Source: an uncultured Porphyromonadaceae bacterium (GTDB lineage Bacteria; Bacteroidota; Bacteroidia; Bacteroidales; Muribaculaceae). From it: DNA of 64,000 nt. The first letter of the stretch is position 1; each line of letters starts with the position of its first letter. Location of the stretch: positions 1 through 64,000 of the forward strand of contig CALKRW010000048.1 in the NCBI GenBank assembly GCA_937989585.1, written 5' to 3'. The notes beneath the pieces were generated by a model that saw only the letters and a list, made by a program, of their open reading frames with translations, was not told where the DNA came from and did not search any database. This document shows positions 54,022-63,641 of this stretch, in pieces. Made by a program: the position numbers and the translations under genes.

Positions 54022-54831
54022 ATGGATATAAAAATCGCTGCCTTTTCCCTGGATATCGTCTGGGCTGATCCGAACAGAAACTTACTGACAGTTTCCGAAG
54101 CACTTGCAATCATGCCAGAAGACATTGACCTTGTCGTACTGCCCGAAATGTTCACCACAGGTTTTATCACAGATGAGTCTTCGGTCAACAGACTTGCAGA
54201 AAACTGGGCCGTGTCCCCCACTCTTAATTTTCTCAAGACTAAAGCGAAGGAAAGGAATATAGCGATTTGTGCCTCCTTCCTGGTACGGGACGAAAATGGC
54301 ATACCCCGCAATCGTTGTGTCTTCGTTGAGCCATCGGGTGAGATTACCGTCTACGATAAACACCACCTCTTTTCTCCGAGCGATGAATCCCGGCTGCTTG
54401 AACATGGTACAATCCCCTCTCCTGTCGTACGATTCAGAAGTTGGAATTTTGCTATGTCAGTATGCTATGACATACGTTTTCCAGCATGGAACCGCAACCT
54501 TGATTATAAATATGACGTACTTCTTGTACCGGCTAACTGGCCGGCGAGCCGCGGTTACTTATGGGAACATCTGCTCATAGGTCGTGCGATTGAAAACCAG
54601 GCATATGTCGTAGGGGCCAACCGTTCTGGCATGGATGACTTTGGAGATTATGACAATCTCTCATTCATATTTGATTATGTGGGAAAACCAATAGGCAAAA
54701 CAATCACGATTGGGAATGATGACAGTATTTCATTCTTTTTAGTTGTAGCCGAACTTTCGCATGCGAATATTGAAAAACTGCACAGACATTTTCCCGTCGC
54801 CAAAGATGCCGACAGATTCAGATTCATCTGA
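54022..54831 (+). CDS. Nitrilase-superfamily hydrolase, omega-amidase-like
   Basis: 269 residues with the full Glu-Lys-Cys triad: E42 (VLPEMFTTGF), K113 (YDKHHLF) and C148 (MSVCYDIRFPAWNR). This form is closest to YafV/Nit2-type omega-amidases that deamidate 2-oxoglutaramate or 2-oxosuccinamate as metabolite repair. The substrate is inferred. Its stop overlaps the convergent coaE stop by 8 nt. Confidence 0.85.
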   Translation: MDIKIAAFSLDIVWADPNRNLLTVSEALAIMPEDIDLVVLPEMFTTGFITDESSVNRLAENWAVSPTLNFLKTKAKERNIAICASFLVRDENGIPRNRCVFVEPSGEITVYDKHHLFSPSDESRLLEHGTIPSPVVRFRSWNFAMSVCYDIRFPAWNRNLDYKYDVLLVPANWPASRGYLWEHLLIGRAIENQAYVVGANRSGMDDFGDYDNLSFIFDYVGKPIGKTITIGNDDSISFFLVVAELSHANIEKLHRHFPVAKDADRFRFI

Positions 54832-55450
54832 TTACTGAAAGCAATTGCACGACCTGTGGTGTGATGGCATTTGCACCATAATTCCTTATGCTTCTCAAAG
54901 CCGGAGAAGGATTTGGTGTGTCAGTCTGCCGTTTCATCCTCACAATTACCTCATCCCGGCTAAGATTATTTCGCCGCATCACACGTTCTATCCTGAGTTT
55001 TCGAGGGGCATCAACCCACCATATTTCGTCACACAAAGCATCTAATCCAGATTCATATAATATCGCAGTCTCGAAGAAAACAGCCTCCTCAGGATTAATC
55101 TGCTCTTTATTTGTGCTTTTTATAGTCCGCACCTTGCTGTGACGGTCTATGGTTATTTCCAGATCTTCTATAACAGCACAATGAACTATTGAATTCAGAC
55201 GCAACAGTTTTTCCTCGTCATTGAAAACTATAGCACCCAGAAGTTTTCTGTCCAATGATTCATCCTCTCTGACTATATCCGCTCCAAATTCTTCTATTAA
55301 TTTTTTTCTTATAGCAGGGCTTGAATCCACGATTGCCTTCGCCCTCGAATCGCAGTCATAAACAAAATATCCCATTACCCTCAGCAAATCCGACACCACC
55401 GATTTGCCGGATCCTATTCCGCCACATATTCCAATTACACGATGTGACAT
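54824..55450 (-). CDS. coaE: Dephospho-CoA kinase
   Basis: Last step of coenzyme A synthesis. 208 residues with P-loop GGIGSGKS (10-17), the YDCDSRAKAIVD lid segment and a helical CoA domain (VDAPRKLRIERVMRRNNLSRDE). Seven nt after ybbR, last gene of the nusB-yajC-ybbR-coaE run. Confidence 0.93.
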   Translation of the reverse strand: MSHRVIGICGGIGSGKSVVSDLLRVMGYFVYDCDSRAKAIVDSSPAIRKKLIEEFGADIVREDESLDRKLLGAIVFNDEEKLLRLNSIVHCAVIEDLEITIDRHSKVRTIKSTNKEQINPEEAVFFETAILYESGLDALCDEIWWVDAPRKLRIERVMRRNNLSRDEVIVRMKRQTDTPNPSPALRSIRNYGANAITPQVVQLLSVIR

Positions 55451-55457
55451 ATTCTCA

Positions 55458-56432
55458 TTATCTTTCTATCATATAAGATACGCTGTCAGTCTCAAGACTA
55501 AAATTCTGGGCATGTCCTGTCGGCAACGTGATGATCTTAAGCCTGACCCGGCTGTCCTCGCGCTCACCCTCAATCGAACGATAGTCAGCAATAATCTTGA
55601 AACCGCGTTTATTCTGTTCATAGTCAGCCAGAGGCACCATATATGACACATTCACATGATTGGGAAATAGTAACAGACGCTCACCCGAAGGCACTCCAAC
55701 GGTTTCGATTGGCATATTGGCGCTGGTGACTATAAGTTTCTCAACCGGAATTGTTACTGTCACCGAATCAGGCTCAACACGACATCCATCAGGGGCAATT
55801 AGACGAACTTTAACGCTCTTGGTAGACGATAGTCCGTTAAACTGGATTGGCTGCGTAGAAATGTGACGGACTGAAGGATCCAACGGGCCAACCGAATAAA
55901 CCCAGACCGAATCCGTTGTAGATTTAGGCATATCCAGAAGGACTGCTGTAGGCGAAGCCGTGACGCGTGAATCAACCGATACCGGAAGTCGTACCGGTCG
56001 TCTTGATGTAAACATAAGTGATATTGAATCAGGGTTGATTGCAAGTATCTGAGAACCCGGGCCGAACATATTCCGGAAAATCCCTCGGAGATCGGCATCG
56101 CCAAGACTCATCTGGTTTCCCTTGATGAAGTATTTGTAATCGACTTTCACCACTGCCATATCACCCATAGAATACTTCAGCAATTGCGAGCCGCGTCCCT
56201 TTACATTTACATTGATAACTTCAGGAAGATAACTAATCATCTTCACTGAATCAGGACAATTGACTATCTCGACGCGGCATCTGAGGTCCTTCTGGACTTC
56301 CTCATTCAGTGTCATTATTATCCATAGGACGGCGGAAATGGCCACAAAAACCAAAAAGACAAGCACATTCTTGCCTCTGCGTGAGAGAAGCGCCTCCTTG
56401 CTCCGGCCAAGTATGGTCTTGAAATCCGCCAT
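55458..56432 (-). CDS. YbbR-domain membrane-anchored protein
   Basis: 324 residues: one N-terminal helix (about 22-41, VLVFLVFVAISAVLWIIMTL) and a periplasmic part with two to three YbbR-like beta domains (the first holds VEIVNCPDSVKMISYLPEVINVNVKG). YbbR proteins are tied to cell-wall or cyclic-di-AMP control in other phyla; the role here is unknown. Starts 83 nt after yajC. Confidence 0.8.
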   Translation of the reverse strand: MADFKTILGRSKEALLSRRGKNVLVFLVFVAISAVLWIIMTLNEEVQKDLRCRVEIVNCPDSVKMISYLPEVINVNVKGRGSQLLKYSMGDMAVVKVDYKYFIKGNQMSLGDADLRGIFRNMFGPGSQILAINPDSISLMFTSRRPVRLPVSVDSRVTASPTAVLLDMPKSTTDSVWVYSVGPLDPSVRHISTQPIQFNGLSSTKSVKVRLIAPDGCRVEPDSVTVTIPVEKLIVTSANMPIETVGVPSGERLLLFPNHVNVSYMVPLADYEQNKRGFKIIADYRSIEGEREDSRVRLKIITLPTGHAQNFSLETDSVSYMIER

Positions 56433-56515
56433 CGTCTGATAATATGAGTGAGTAGATCAAACATTTTCAGGCCGGGAAAAGACATCCGGCCTGAAAATAT
56501 TATTTATGCTATAAT

Positions 56516-56857
56516 TTATTTCTTTTCGCCGTTCTGTGCGGCAGCCTCGTTGGCCTGCTCGGCCGAAGGATAGACCGAATTCTTGTCAATGCGGATTTTC
56601 ACATTCTTATCAATCTCGACAACAAATGTATTATTCTGGTCATTGACCTCAACGATACGGCCATATATGCCGCCTGCGGTAACGACTGTGTCGTTTTTCT
56701 TCATTGCCTCACGTTCCTGTTTCAGTTTTTTCTGACGCTTCTGCTGTGGACGAATCATGAAGAAATAGAAAACTACGATAAGGACAACAATCATTATAAG
56801 ACCGGAAGCACCACCACCGGCAGGCTGACCATTAAGGAGAATGTTAGAGTATAACAT
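56516..56857 (-). CDS. yajC: Preprotein translocase subunit YajC
   Basis: 113 residues: a single membrane helix (about 19-39, GLIMIVVLIVVFYFFMIRPQ) followed by the conserved QQKRQKKLKQERE and the GGIYGRIVEVNDQN beta domain. Accessory part of the SecDF complex. 51 nt after nusB. Confidence 0.93.
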   Translation of the reverse strand: MLYSNILLNGQPAGGGASGLIMIVVLIVVFYFFMIRPQQKRQKKLKQEREAMKKNDTVVTAGGIYGRIVEVNDQNNTFVVEIDKNVKIRIDKNSVYPSAEQANEAAAQNGEKK

Positions 56858-56908
56858 GATGTTTGGGTATTTAGGAAATTATTAATCTGTTTGAAATTTA
56901 TAAACATT

Positions 56909-58327
56909 TTATTTCATGACAATGCCCTTGTCTCGGAGCATGTTCACGATATTGAAAAGTATGCCGTTGATAAACTGGCCGCTCTTTGGGGAAGAATAGT
57001 CGTTGGCAATCTCGACGTACTCGTTCATTGTTACAGCAAGAGGAATATTGGGATAGTCAACAAGTTCGGTGATAGCGGCAATCATTATGACGATATCCAT
57101 GAATACAAGTCGCTCTGGATCCCATGAGTCACTGTTGATCATCGAATAGATGTAATCGCGGTATTCCTCACGATGCTTGACTGCGCTGACAAACAGGTCT
57201 GCTCCGAATTCGGCATCCTCTTCGTCTTTGTATTTGTCCAGAAAACGAACCGGTTCTTCAGGTGCGGCAGCCGACTGACGTATTGTTTTAAGAACGAACG
57301 TACCCATTATCTGAAGGTCATCATTCCAGAACACGGATTTATCTTCCAGAACCTCAAGGAGATCATCAGACGTGAATATCACGGTTCTCAGAAGTTCACG
57401 CCACAAATCACAGTCGCTAACATAATCGGTAACAGGCTGTTCCATGTATTTGGCATAAACCTCAGAGGATTTGATTTCGGCGAGTAGTTTGTTGAGCAAT
57501 GCAATTTCAGTATCCCAGTTTATAGGACATTTCTCAAGCATGGTCTGCAACTCCTCCGATTCTCCGATACGATAGGCAAACTGATTCTCTATAAAGCGTA
57601 AGTTGGGATTGAGCTCGTCCGCAGTGGCAAGGAACTTTGTCTTGGCCGAATCCAGACGTCGTGCTTCTTCACGCGTAAGTGCAGTGATTAATCCAAAAAA
57701 CGATATATAGAGTTGGTATGCCTGATCGAGTGATCTCTCTAGATTGGCGCATGATGTGGCGTAGTCACCCTGGGTGTCACGATAGGAATTCAGAGTTCTG
57801 ACAAAAAGTTCAACACCCTGTTCCATACCCGATGCCGTGAAACCGTCTGCCGAACGCAGGGCCTCGATAAAGTCCTTGTCGCGGACAACTATAGTCTCGA
57901 ACACAGATGACCACATCTGTACTTCTTCAGCAAGAGAAGGCGAACGGCGCTTCTTGTAATCCTTGAATGCCGAAGAGTCTGCTATTTTGTCTGCCACTTG
58001 CTGAAGAACAGGCAACAACGCCGTTATATCATTATTGCCTTTGAGTATGAATTGTTTGACAGTATCATCAGTGGCAAGAGCGGCTGCGACCCTGGATTTC
58101 TGAAGTTTCTTCTCTACGTCAAGAATACCCTTTCGGCGTCCGTTTACTGCCGGATATCCGCTGAGTTCCAGAAGTGTCAGCATTAGGTCAATATAGACTG
58201 AATAGGCGAATTTCTTATCAGCCGAAGGTGATTCGGGTGCGGGTTCGATTTTGAAGTCTGTTCTCGTCAACAGATATGAGTAGAGCATCTGCACTACCTT
58301 CATTCTGATCAGAATACGGTTAATCAT
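56909..58327 (-). CDS. nusB: NusB transcription antitermination factor, long form with internal duplication
   Basis: 472 residues. The N-terminus MINRILIRMKVVQMLYSYLL and the C-terminus (MNEYVEIANDYSSPKSGQFINGILFNIV) are NusB; the latter holds the NusE-binding helical core. Bacteroidetes NusB is usually about 300 residues. Here residues about 40-184 repeat the next 150 (about 202-352) in outline: ITALLPVLQQVADKIADSS (101-119) against EIALLNKLLAEIKSS (274-288), and MWSSVFETIVVRDKDFIEAL against LWRELLRTVIFTSDDLLEVL. Cotranscribed with yajC. Confidence 0.85.
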   Translation of the reverse strand: MINRILIRMKVVQMLYSYLLTRTDFKIEPAPESPSADKKFAYSVYIDLMLTLLELSGYPAVNGRRKGILDVEKKLQKSRVAAALATDDTVKQFILKGNNDITALLPVLQQVADKIADSSAFKDYKKRRSPSLAEEVQMWSSVFETIVVRDKDFIEALRSADGFTASGMEQGVELFVRTLNSYRDTQGDYATSCANLERSLDQAYQLYISFFGLITALTREEARRLDSAKTKFLATADELNPNLRFIENQFAYRIGESEELQTMLEKCPINWDTEIALLNKLLAEIKSSEVYAKYMEQPVTDYVSDCDLWRELLRTVIFTSDDLLEVLEDKSVFWNDDLQIMGTFVLKTIRQSAAAPEEPVRFLDKYKDEEDAEFGADLFVSAVKHREEYRDYIYSMINSDSWDPERLVFMDIVIMIAAITELVDYPNIPLAVTMNEYVEIANDYSSPKSGQFINGILFNIVNMLRDKGIVMK

Positions 58328-58426
58328 ATCTTTTAATGTTCTATTTTAGTCGTCCTTTGTCAGGAGAGGTGATATTGCTCCTGGCTCAATGATTGTTATG
58401 TGTGCGGAAAGCGCGTTTTGGGACTG

Positions 58427-58434
58427 CAAATTTA
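58427..58434 (-). promoter_or_regulatory. -7 element for nusB
   Basis: TAAATTTG on the minus strand, with TTTT near the -33 position, 100 nt before the nusB ATG. It marks a long leader. Confidence 0.4.
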
Positions 58435-58497
58435 ATCATTATCCCTCTGAAATAAAAATAAATTTTAATCTCGGAATCTGCACATGACACATTATGC

Positions 58498-59532
58498 CTA
58501 TCTTAGGGGATTGAAACCCTGGGCGCGGAGTGTTATTTCCGATTCTCCGTCGCGGGTTATCATGGCACATCCGAGTTCAGGCTTAGTTATATGCCCTATC
58601 ACATGCACACCTTCTATCTTGGATACTTCATCGAATTTTGACAAAGGCACAGTGAACAGCAGTTCATAGTCTTCCCCGCCGTTCAAGGCCGCTGTGACAA
58701 GATTCATATTGATTTCCTCTGCCATCACTGCGGTCTGGTAATCTATTGGTATACGGTCCTCGTATATCCGGCACCCTGTATTTGAGGCTTTACAGATGTG
58801 AAGGAGTTCCGACGAGAGACCGTCGGAGATATCCATCATCGATGTAGGCTTTACTCCTTTTTTCTTCAGGGCCTCGATTATGTCGCGGCGCGGTTCAGGC
58901 TTGAGTTGACGTTCAACCAGATATTCCTTACCCTTGAAATCAGGCTCGAAATCTTTCTGCCCGGCTGAGGCGACTTTCTCCCGTTCAAGAACCTGCAGTC
59001 CCATATACGCGGCCCCGAGATCTCCGCTTACGCATATCAGGTCCGTATCCTTCGCTCCGTCACGGTAGACAATTTCGTCTTCAGGAGCATCCCCTATACA
59101 GGTTATTGAGATTACCAGTCCCTGTCGAGAGGCAGTAGTGTCTCCTCCGACAATATCCACTCCATAAACCTCGCAGGCGAGTCTCATTCCCTCATACAGC
59201 GTCTCGATATGCTCGACTGTAAAGCGTTTTGATATACCCAGCGATACAGTTATCTGTCGTGGTGTGCCATTCATTGCGTATATATCCGAAAGGTTGACCG
59301 CAACTGCCTTATAACCAAGGTGCTTCAGTGGAACATACGTCAGGTCGAAATGTACTCCTTCGAGCAAAAGATCTGTGGTTACCAGCACTTTGCTGTCTGG
59401 ATAGGAAAGGACAGCGGCATCATCGCCTACGGACTTGCAGGTAGAGGCATTGATGACTTTGAGTTCTTTCGTCAACCGGTCAATCAGGCCAAACTCGCCA
59501 AGTTCGGAAATTTCTGTTTGTTTTTCCGCCAT
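58498..59532 (-). CDS. thiL: Thiamine-monophosphate kinase
   Basis: Makes thiamine diphosphate. 344 residues of the PurM/SelD-type fold: GEFGLIDRL, VGDDAAVL, TTDLLLEGVHFDL, AVNLSDIYAMNG, VSGDLGAAYMG, MDISDGLSSEL and the GGEDYELLFTV segment, all in the usual order. Full length. Confidence 0.94.
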   Translation of the reverse strand: MAEKQTEISELGEFGLIDRLTKELKVINASTCKSVGDDAAVLSYPDSKVLVTTDLLLEGVHFDLTYVPLKHLGYKAVAVNLSDIYAMNGTPRQITVSLGISKRFTVEHIETLYEGMRLACEVYGVDIVGGDTTASRQGLVISITCIGDAPEDEIVYRDGAKDTDLICVSGDLGAAYMGLQVLEREKVASAGQKDFEPDFKGKEYLVERQLKPEPRRDIIEALKKKGVKPTSMMDISDGLSSELLHICKASNTGCRIYEDRIPIDYQTAVMAEEINMNLVTAALNGGEDYELLFTVPLSKFDEVSKIEGVHVIGHITKPELGCAMITRDGESEITLRAQGFNPLR

Positions 59533-59639
59533 TATATATTAGAGTATGACACCGGCATACGCAAATCCATGAAAGGACTCTGGTATGCCGGTAATTTAAT
59601 AATTTAATCTATTCACTGTATTCTATCTGAACCAACTTA

Positions 59640-60455
59640 TCATACACGGGTCACCATCTCGTTAATGAGGGCGGTCATTGTCGGTGCGGCATTGACCGCA
59701 GCGAGTTGGACTTCCTCATGACTCGGGGGGACAAGAATATCCTTGCCGCCGAGGTCGGTGATTACCGACAGGCCGAAAACCTTCATGCCCGCATGGTTGG
59801 CGACAATAACCTCGGGAACGGTTGACATGCCTACCGCGTCTCCTCCGATTACACGGAAATATTCGTATTCCGCAGGAGTCTCGAATGTAGGGCCGGTTGT
59901 GCCGACATAGACACCGTGCATCAGATGCAGGCCCTTTTCCTCAGCAATTGCGTCGGCAGCCTTAATGTACTCGCGGTTGTATGCCTCGGTCATGGCAGGG
60001 AAACGGGTTCCAAGTTCATTGTAGTTCTTTCCGCGCAAAGGATTCTCGGGGAATAGATTTATGTGGTCGGTTATTACCATGACATCTCCCACCTTGAACT
60101 CTTTGTTCATTCCGCCGGCAGCGTTGGAAACAAATAAAGTCTCGACGCCCAGGGCCCTGAAGACACGTACTGGGAAGGTTACCTGTTTCATGTCATAGCC
60201 TTCATAATAATGGAATCGGCCTTGCATGGCTATTACCGGGACACCGTTCAGTTTGCCGAATATCAGATTGCCGCTGTGACCTTCGACTGTCGAAATGGGA
60301 AAGTTGGGGATGTCTTTATAGGCGATTACCTGCTTTTCTTCAATATTATCGCCAAGGTTGCCGAGACCGGAGCCAAGTATGATTGCTATTTTGGGCATTT
60401 CGCCTTTTACTTGACTTTTGAGAAAGTCGGCTGTCTGTTTGATTTTTTCGAGCAT
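59640..60455 (-). CDS. Purine-nucleoside phosphorylase (trimeric type)
   Basis: Splits inosine and guanosine with phosphate. 271 residues: phosphate-binding GSGLGNLGD (28-36), GRFHYYEGYDM, SNAAGGMN, TGPTFETPAEY and GMSTVPEVIVANHAG. These are the motifs of the low-molecular-mass, 6-oxopurine-specific class. Starts 145 nt from the lpxK stop; that gap shows nothing else. Confidence 0.93.
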   Translation of the reverse strand: MLEKIKQTADFLKSQVKGEMPKIAIILGSGLGNLGDNIEEKQVIAYKDIPNFPISTVEGHSGNLIFGKLNGVPVIAMQGRFHYYEGYDMKQVTFPVRVFRALGVETLFVSNAAGGMNKEFKVGDVMVITDHINLFPENPLRGKNYNELGTRFPAMTEAYNREYIKAADAIAEEKGLHLMHGVYVGTTGPTFETPAEYEYFRVIGGDAVGMSTVPEVIVANHAGMKVFGLSVITDLGGKDILVPPSHEEVQLAAVNAAPTMTALINEMVTRV

Positions 60456-60600
60456 AGTAGTTTTAGTTAGTTTCTGTAATAACGAATGTTTTTACCGTTT
60501 GGTTGATTCTGTCGGAACTTTTTTCCATATTCCATCCAAAACAAATAAAAAAAGTATCCAGTAATTGATTACGGCCACTAAGTTTTATTTTTGATAGTGA

Positions 60601-61704
60601 CTACAGATTCATACGCTGGCGCTCATTCAGAAGTTTGAGGACAGTGTCTACCAGAGTTTCATTCTCGAATCGGAAGAAATCCACATATACCGGTAGAAAA
60701 TATATATGGGGTTTCAGTTCAGCCGGGAAATACGGATTATTGAGCAGACGCACAGCGTCCTTCTCAGTGGTCACTATGATTTTGCGCTTACCCTTCATTT
60801 CATTAAACCGCGACTGTATCATGTTAAGGTCCTTGCGCGTATAGTCGTGATGATCGCCGAACACATTCACTTTCACGCGAGGGCCGAAACTTTTCAGGTA
60901 GCGGACAAATGGACGGGGATTCCCGATTCCACACAGTGCCAGAATCCCGTCGTCCTCTCCGAGTTTGTCAAGTTCGGCAGGACGGCTGCACGAATCCCGG
61001 AATATCGGTCTCAGAAGATCGTAACTGTATCTGGAATAGAACAGACTCTGGGCTGGTATCCTGCCTATGTTCTTTTCGAATATTCGGAAATCCATTGGTT
61101 TGATACCATCCGGACATTTCGTGGCGATTATTATGTCGGCTCGCGACATGCCTTTGGGAGACTCTCGAAGGCGTCCGTAAGGCAAAAGGTCATCCTCGTA
61201 ATATGGATGCTGGTATTCAGTCAACAGAATTGATACCGTGGGCTTGACATATCTGTGCTGGAATGCGTCATCCAATATTATGAGGTTGACCGACGGATTC
61301 GTTGCAAGTATCCTCTCGATGCCTTTCACGCGGTCCTCGCATACTGCCACCACAATCTTGCGTGAGAACTTGTGGTACACCTGATATGCTTCGTCACCGA
61401 TGTCTCTGGGTGTCGAGTGGGGAGTTGCCTGTACAAAACCGCTCGTCGAGCGCTTGTATCCGCGGGAAAGGACCGCGATATTATATCTATCCTTAAGAGC
61501 AGCGACAAGATACTCTGTGTGTGGAGTCTTGCCGGTTCCACCCACGGCGATATTACCGACAGAAATAATCGGCACCTCGAACTCATGTTCCTTCAGCACC
61601 TTCCATTCGAACAGGCGGTTGCGTGTCGAGGTTACCATACCGTAGACCTTGGACATGGGTAACAGGAAGATTTTTGCCGGTAGCGAACTTTCTTTTCTGC
61701 TCAT
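60601..61704 (-). CDS. lpxK: Tetraacyldisaccharide 4'-kinase
   Basis: Phosphorylates the lipid A precursor at the 4' position at the inner membrane. 367 residues: P-loop SVGNIAVGGTGKTP (48-61), ILSRGYKR, DEAYQVYHKF, LDDAFQHR and the FGDHHDYT segment with catalytic Asp/His. Starts 40 nt after sppA, likely one operon. Confidence 0.93.
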   Translation of the reverse strand: MSRKESSLPAKIFLLPMSKVYGMVTSTRNRLFEWKVLKEHEFEVPIISVGNIAVGGTGKTPHTEYLVAALKDRYNIAVLSRGYKRSTSGFVQATPHSTPRDIGDEAYQVYHKFSRKIVVAVCEDRVKGIERILATNPSVNLIILDDAFQHRYVKPTVSILLTEYQHPYYEDDLLPYGRLRESPKGMSRADIIIATKCPDGIKPMDFRIFEKNIGRIPAQSLFYSRYSYDLLRPIFRDSCSRPAELDKLGEDDGILALCGIGNPRPFVRYLKSFGPRVKVNVFGDHHDYTRKDLNMIQSRFNEMKGKRKIIVTTEKDAVRLLNNPYFPAELKPHIYFLPVYVDFFRFENETLVDTVLKLLNERQRMNL

Positions 61705-61744
61705 ATGGACTCTTGTTTATTTTAATATTTGTCGCACCGTTTGT

Positions 61745-63544
61745 TTATTCTATCGTGACATCTTCCATACGGGCCTGTATGGGAGAACAGGACATCATGC
61801 GGCGGACAACACCCATGCATTTTCTGACTTCTCGAGGCGAAAGGCCTTCTATTTCAAGGCCATTATATGCTTTTGAAAGAGCATTATCACTTCCTCCCGC
61901 CGTATTGAGCAACATCTCCTCGAATGTCGAGAAAGATATCTCCGGATAAGCGATTACCTGCGAGTTCTCGACTCTGGCGGCTTTTACCATTGCGGCCACG
62001 GCATCATTCAGAGAACCGATATTATCCACCAGCCCAAGACGCAATGCGCTGCGTCCGTCCCATATACGTCCTTCGGCTATCTTCAGGACTTCGGAACGCT
62101 CAATGCCACGGCCTTCGGCAACACGACTTGTAAAGAGTTCATATCCGTCCTCAACGCTCTTCTGCATGGCGCTGTACTGTGCCGGGGTCATGGGGGAAGT
62201 AATCTGGGGGAATGCTGCATTGGCATTGGTCGATACTGTCGAGAAATTGATGCCGAGATGGTTGTTCATAAGTTTGTTCACGCATGGAATCATGCCGAAT
62301 ATGCCTATCGAGCCCGTGAGTGTCTCTGCGTCCGCGTAGATTTTGTCTGCGCCGCAAGAGATATAGTAACCGCCCGATGCGGCATAGTCGCCCATCGAGA
62401 CATAGAATGGTTTCTTCTTGGATTTGAAATATTCAAGGGCCTCCCATATCTGCTCCGATGCGAAAGCGCTGCCGCCTCCGGAATTCACACGTAGAACAAG
62501 GCCCTTCACGTTCTCATCGTCAGCAAGACTTATGATTGCAGGAACAATATCTGTCGCTACGATGCCTTCATTGCCGTTGTCCACGATATCACCGAGGGCA
62601 TAAAGCACGGCCACATGTTTTTCGTCTTTCGATGGCTGGTCTTCGCTTATGTTATTGGCTTCAAGATATTCCGCAGGACTGACAAGACGGAGATCCTCGT
62701 CCATGTCAAGTTTTGTGAGTTTGCGGAGTTTGTTCTCGAAGACACGACGATAGCAGACCTCGTCCACAAGTTTATTCATGGTCAGCACATCCGTCTTTTG
62801 AGCCATGAGCATCGAATCGGCCAGATTTTGTACTTGCGACGCGGGAATGCTGCGGTTCTCGGCGATTATGTCGCTGACCTCCGACCATACGGAGTCTATG
62901 TAGACCTTGGTCTGTAACCTTGCAGGCTCGGACATCTGGGTAAGCAGGAACGGTTCGACCGCGCTCTTAAACTCGCCGACCTTGAACACCTGCACCTCGA
63001 CTCCGAGTTTATCAAGCGCATTCTTGAAGAACGGGACTGTCGAAGCAAGGCCGTGTATGTCGACTGCACCTTCAGGATTGACGAATATCTTTGTTGCGGC
63101 AGAGGCGACGAAATAGTCGCCCTGGGAATACATGTCACCGTATGCATAGACCCATTTGCCACTTTTCTTGAAGTCATTGATGGCCTCGAGTAACTCGCGA
63201 CGGGATGCATAACCCATTTCTGAACCTCCGCATTCAATGTAGATGCCGTCTATGTCCGAGTCCGAGGCGGCAAGACGGATCGCCCGGAGCATGGAGTTGA
63301 GGGTGGGTGATTTCAAGTCGAAATCTTCTGTTATAATTTCCGGTATTGAGGGCTTTGTCTCACGCTCGTTGATTACACCGGTCAGATCAATAACAAGTAT
63401 GCTGTGTTCCTTAATCTCGCTTTCGCCGACAAGAGAACCAATGGCGACACCTACAGCGATGATCAGTCCTATGATGAACAGAAAGCCCGAAAGCCATATT
63501 GCGGCCATCGAACCCATGAATGCTATGAAAAATTTCTTAAGCAT
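61745..63544 (-). CDS. sppA: Signal peptide peptidase SppA, 67-kDa type
   Basis: Inner-membrane protease that degrades cleaved signal peptides. 599 residues: N-terminal helix (about 16-36) and two tandem ClpP-like domains. The catalytic dyad is K193 in the first domain (GEFKSAVEPF) and S390 in the second (GDYAASGGYY), the split arrangement of E. coli SppA. A strong promoter lies upstream. Confidence 0.93.
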   Translation of the reverse strand: MLKKFFIAFMGSMAAIWLSGFLFIIGLIIAVGVAIGSLVGESEIKEHSILVIDLTGVINERETKPSIPEIITEDFDLKSPTLNSMLRAIRLAASDSDIDGIYIECGGSEMGYASRRELLEAINDFKKSGKWVYAYGDMYSQGDYFVASAATKIFVNPEGAVDIHGLASTVPFFKNALDKLGVEVQVFKVGEFKSAVEPFLLTQMSEPARLQTKVYIDSVWSEVSDIIAENRSIPASQVQNLADSMLMAQKTDVLTMNKLVDEVCYRRVFENKLRKLTKLDMDEDLRLVSPAEYLEANNISEDQPSKDEKHVAVLYALGDIVDNGNEGIVATDIVPAIISLADDENVKGLVLRVNSGGGSAFASEQIWEALEYFKSKKKPFYVSMGDYAASGGYYISCGADKIYADAETLTGSIGIFGMIPCVNKLMNNHLGINFSTVSTNANAAFPQITSPMTPAQYSAMQKSVEDGYELFTSRVAEGRGIERSEVLKIAEGRIWDGRSALRLGLVDNIGSLNDAVAAMVKAARVENSQVIAYPEISFSTFEEMLLNTAGGSDNALSKAYNGLEIEGLSPREVRKCMGVVRRMMSCSPIQARMEDVTIE

Positions 63545-63588
63545 GATATTCGCGTGACGGATTTTTGTTTTAAAGTTTATTTAAAGGA

Positions 63589-63620
63589 CAAATTTAACAA
63601 TTATCTGCGGACTTTGCAAA
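63589..63620 (-). promoter_or_regulatory. Promoter of sppA-lpxK
   Basis: Minus-strand TTTG (63620-63617), 20-nt spacer, TAAATTTG (63596-63589), 45 nt before the sppA ATG. Exact Bacteroidetes consensus. Confidence 0.75.
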
Positions 63621-63641
63621 GAAATGGCTCCGAATTTAAAA

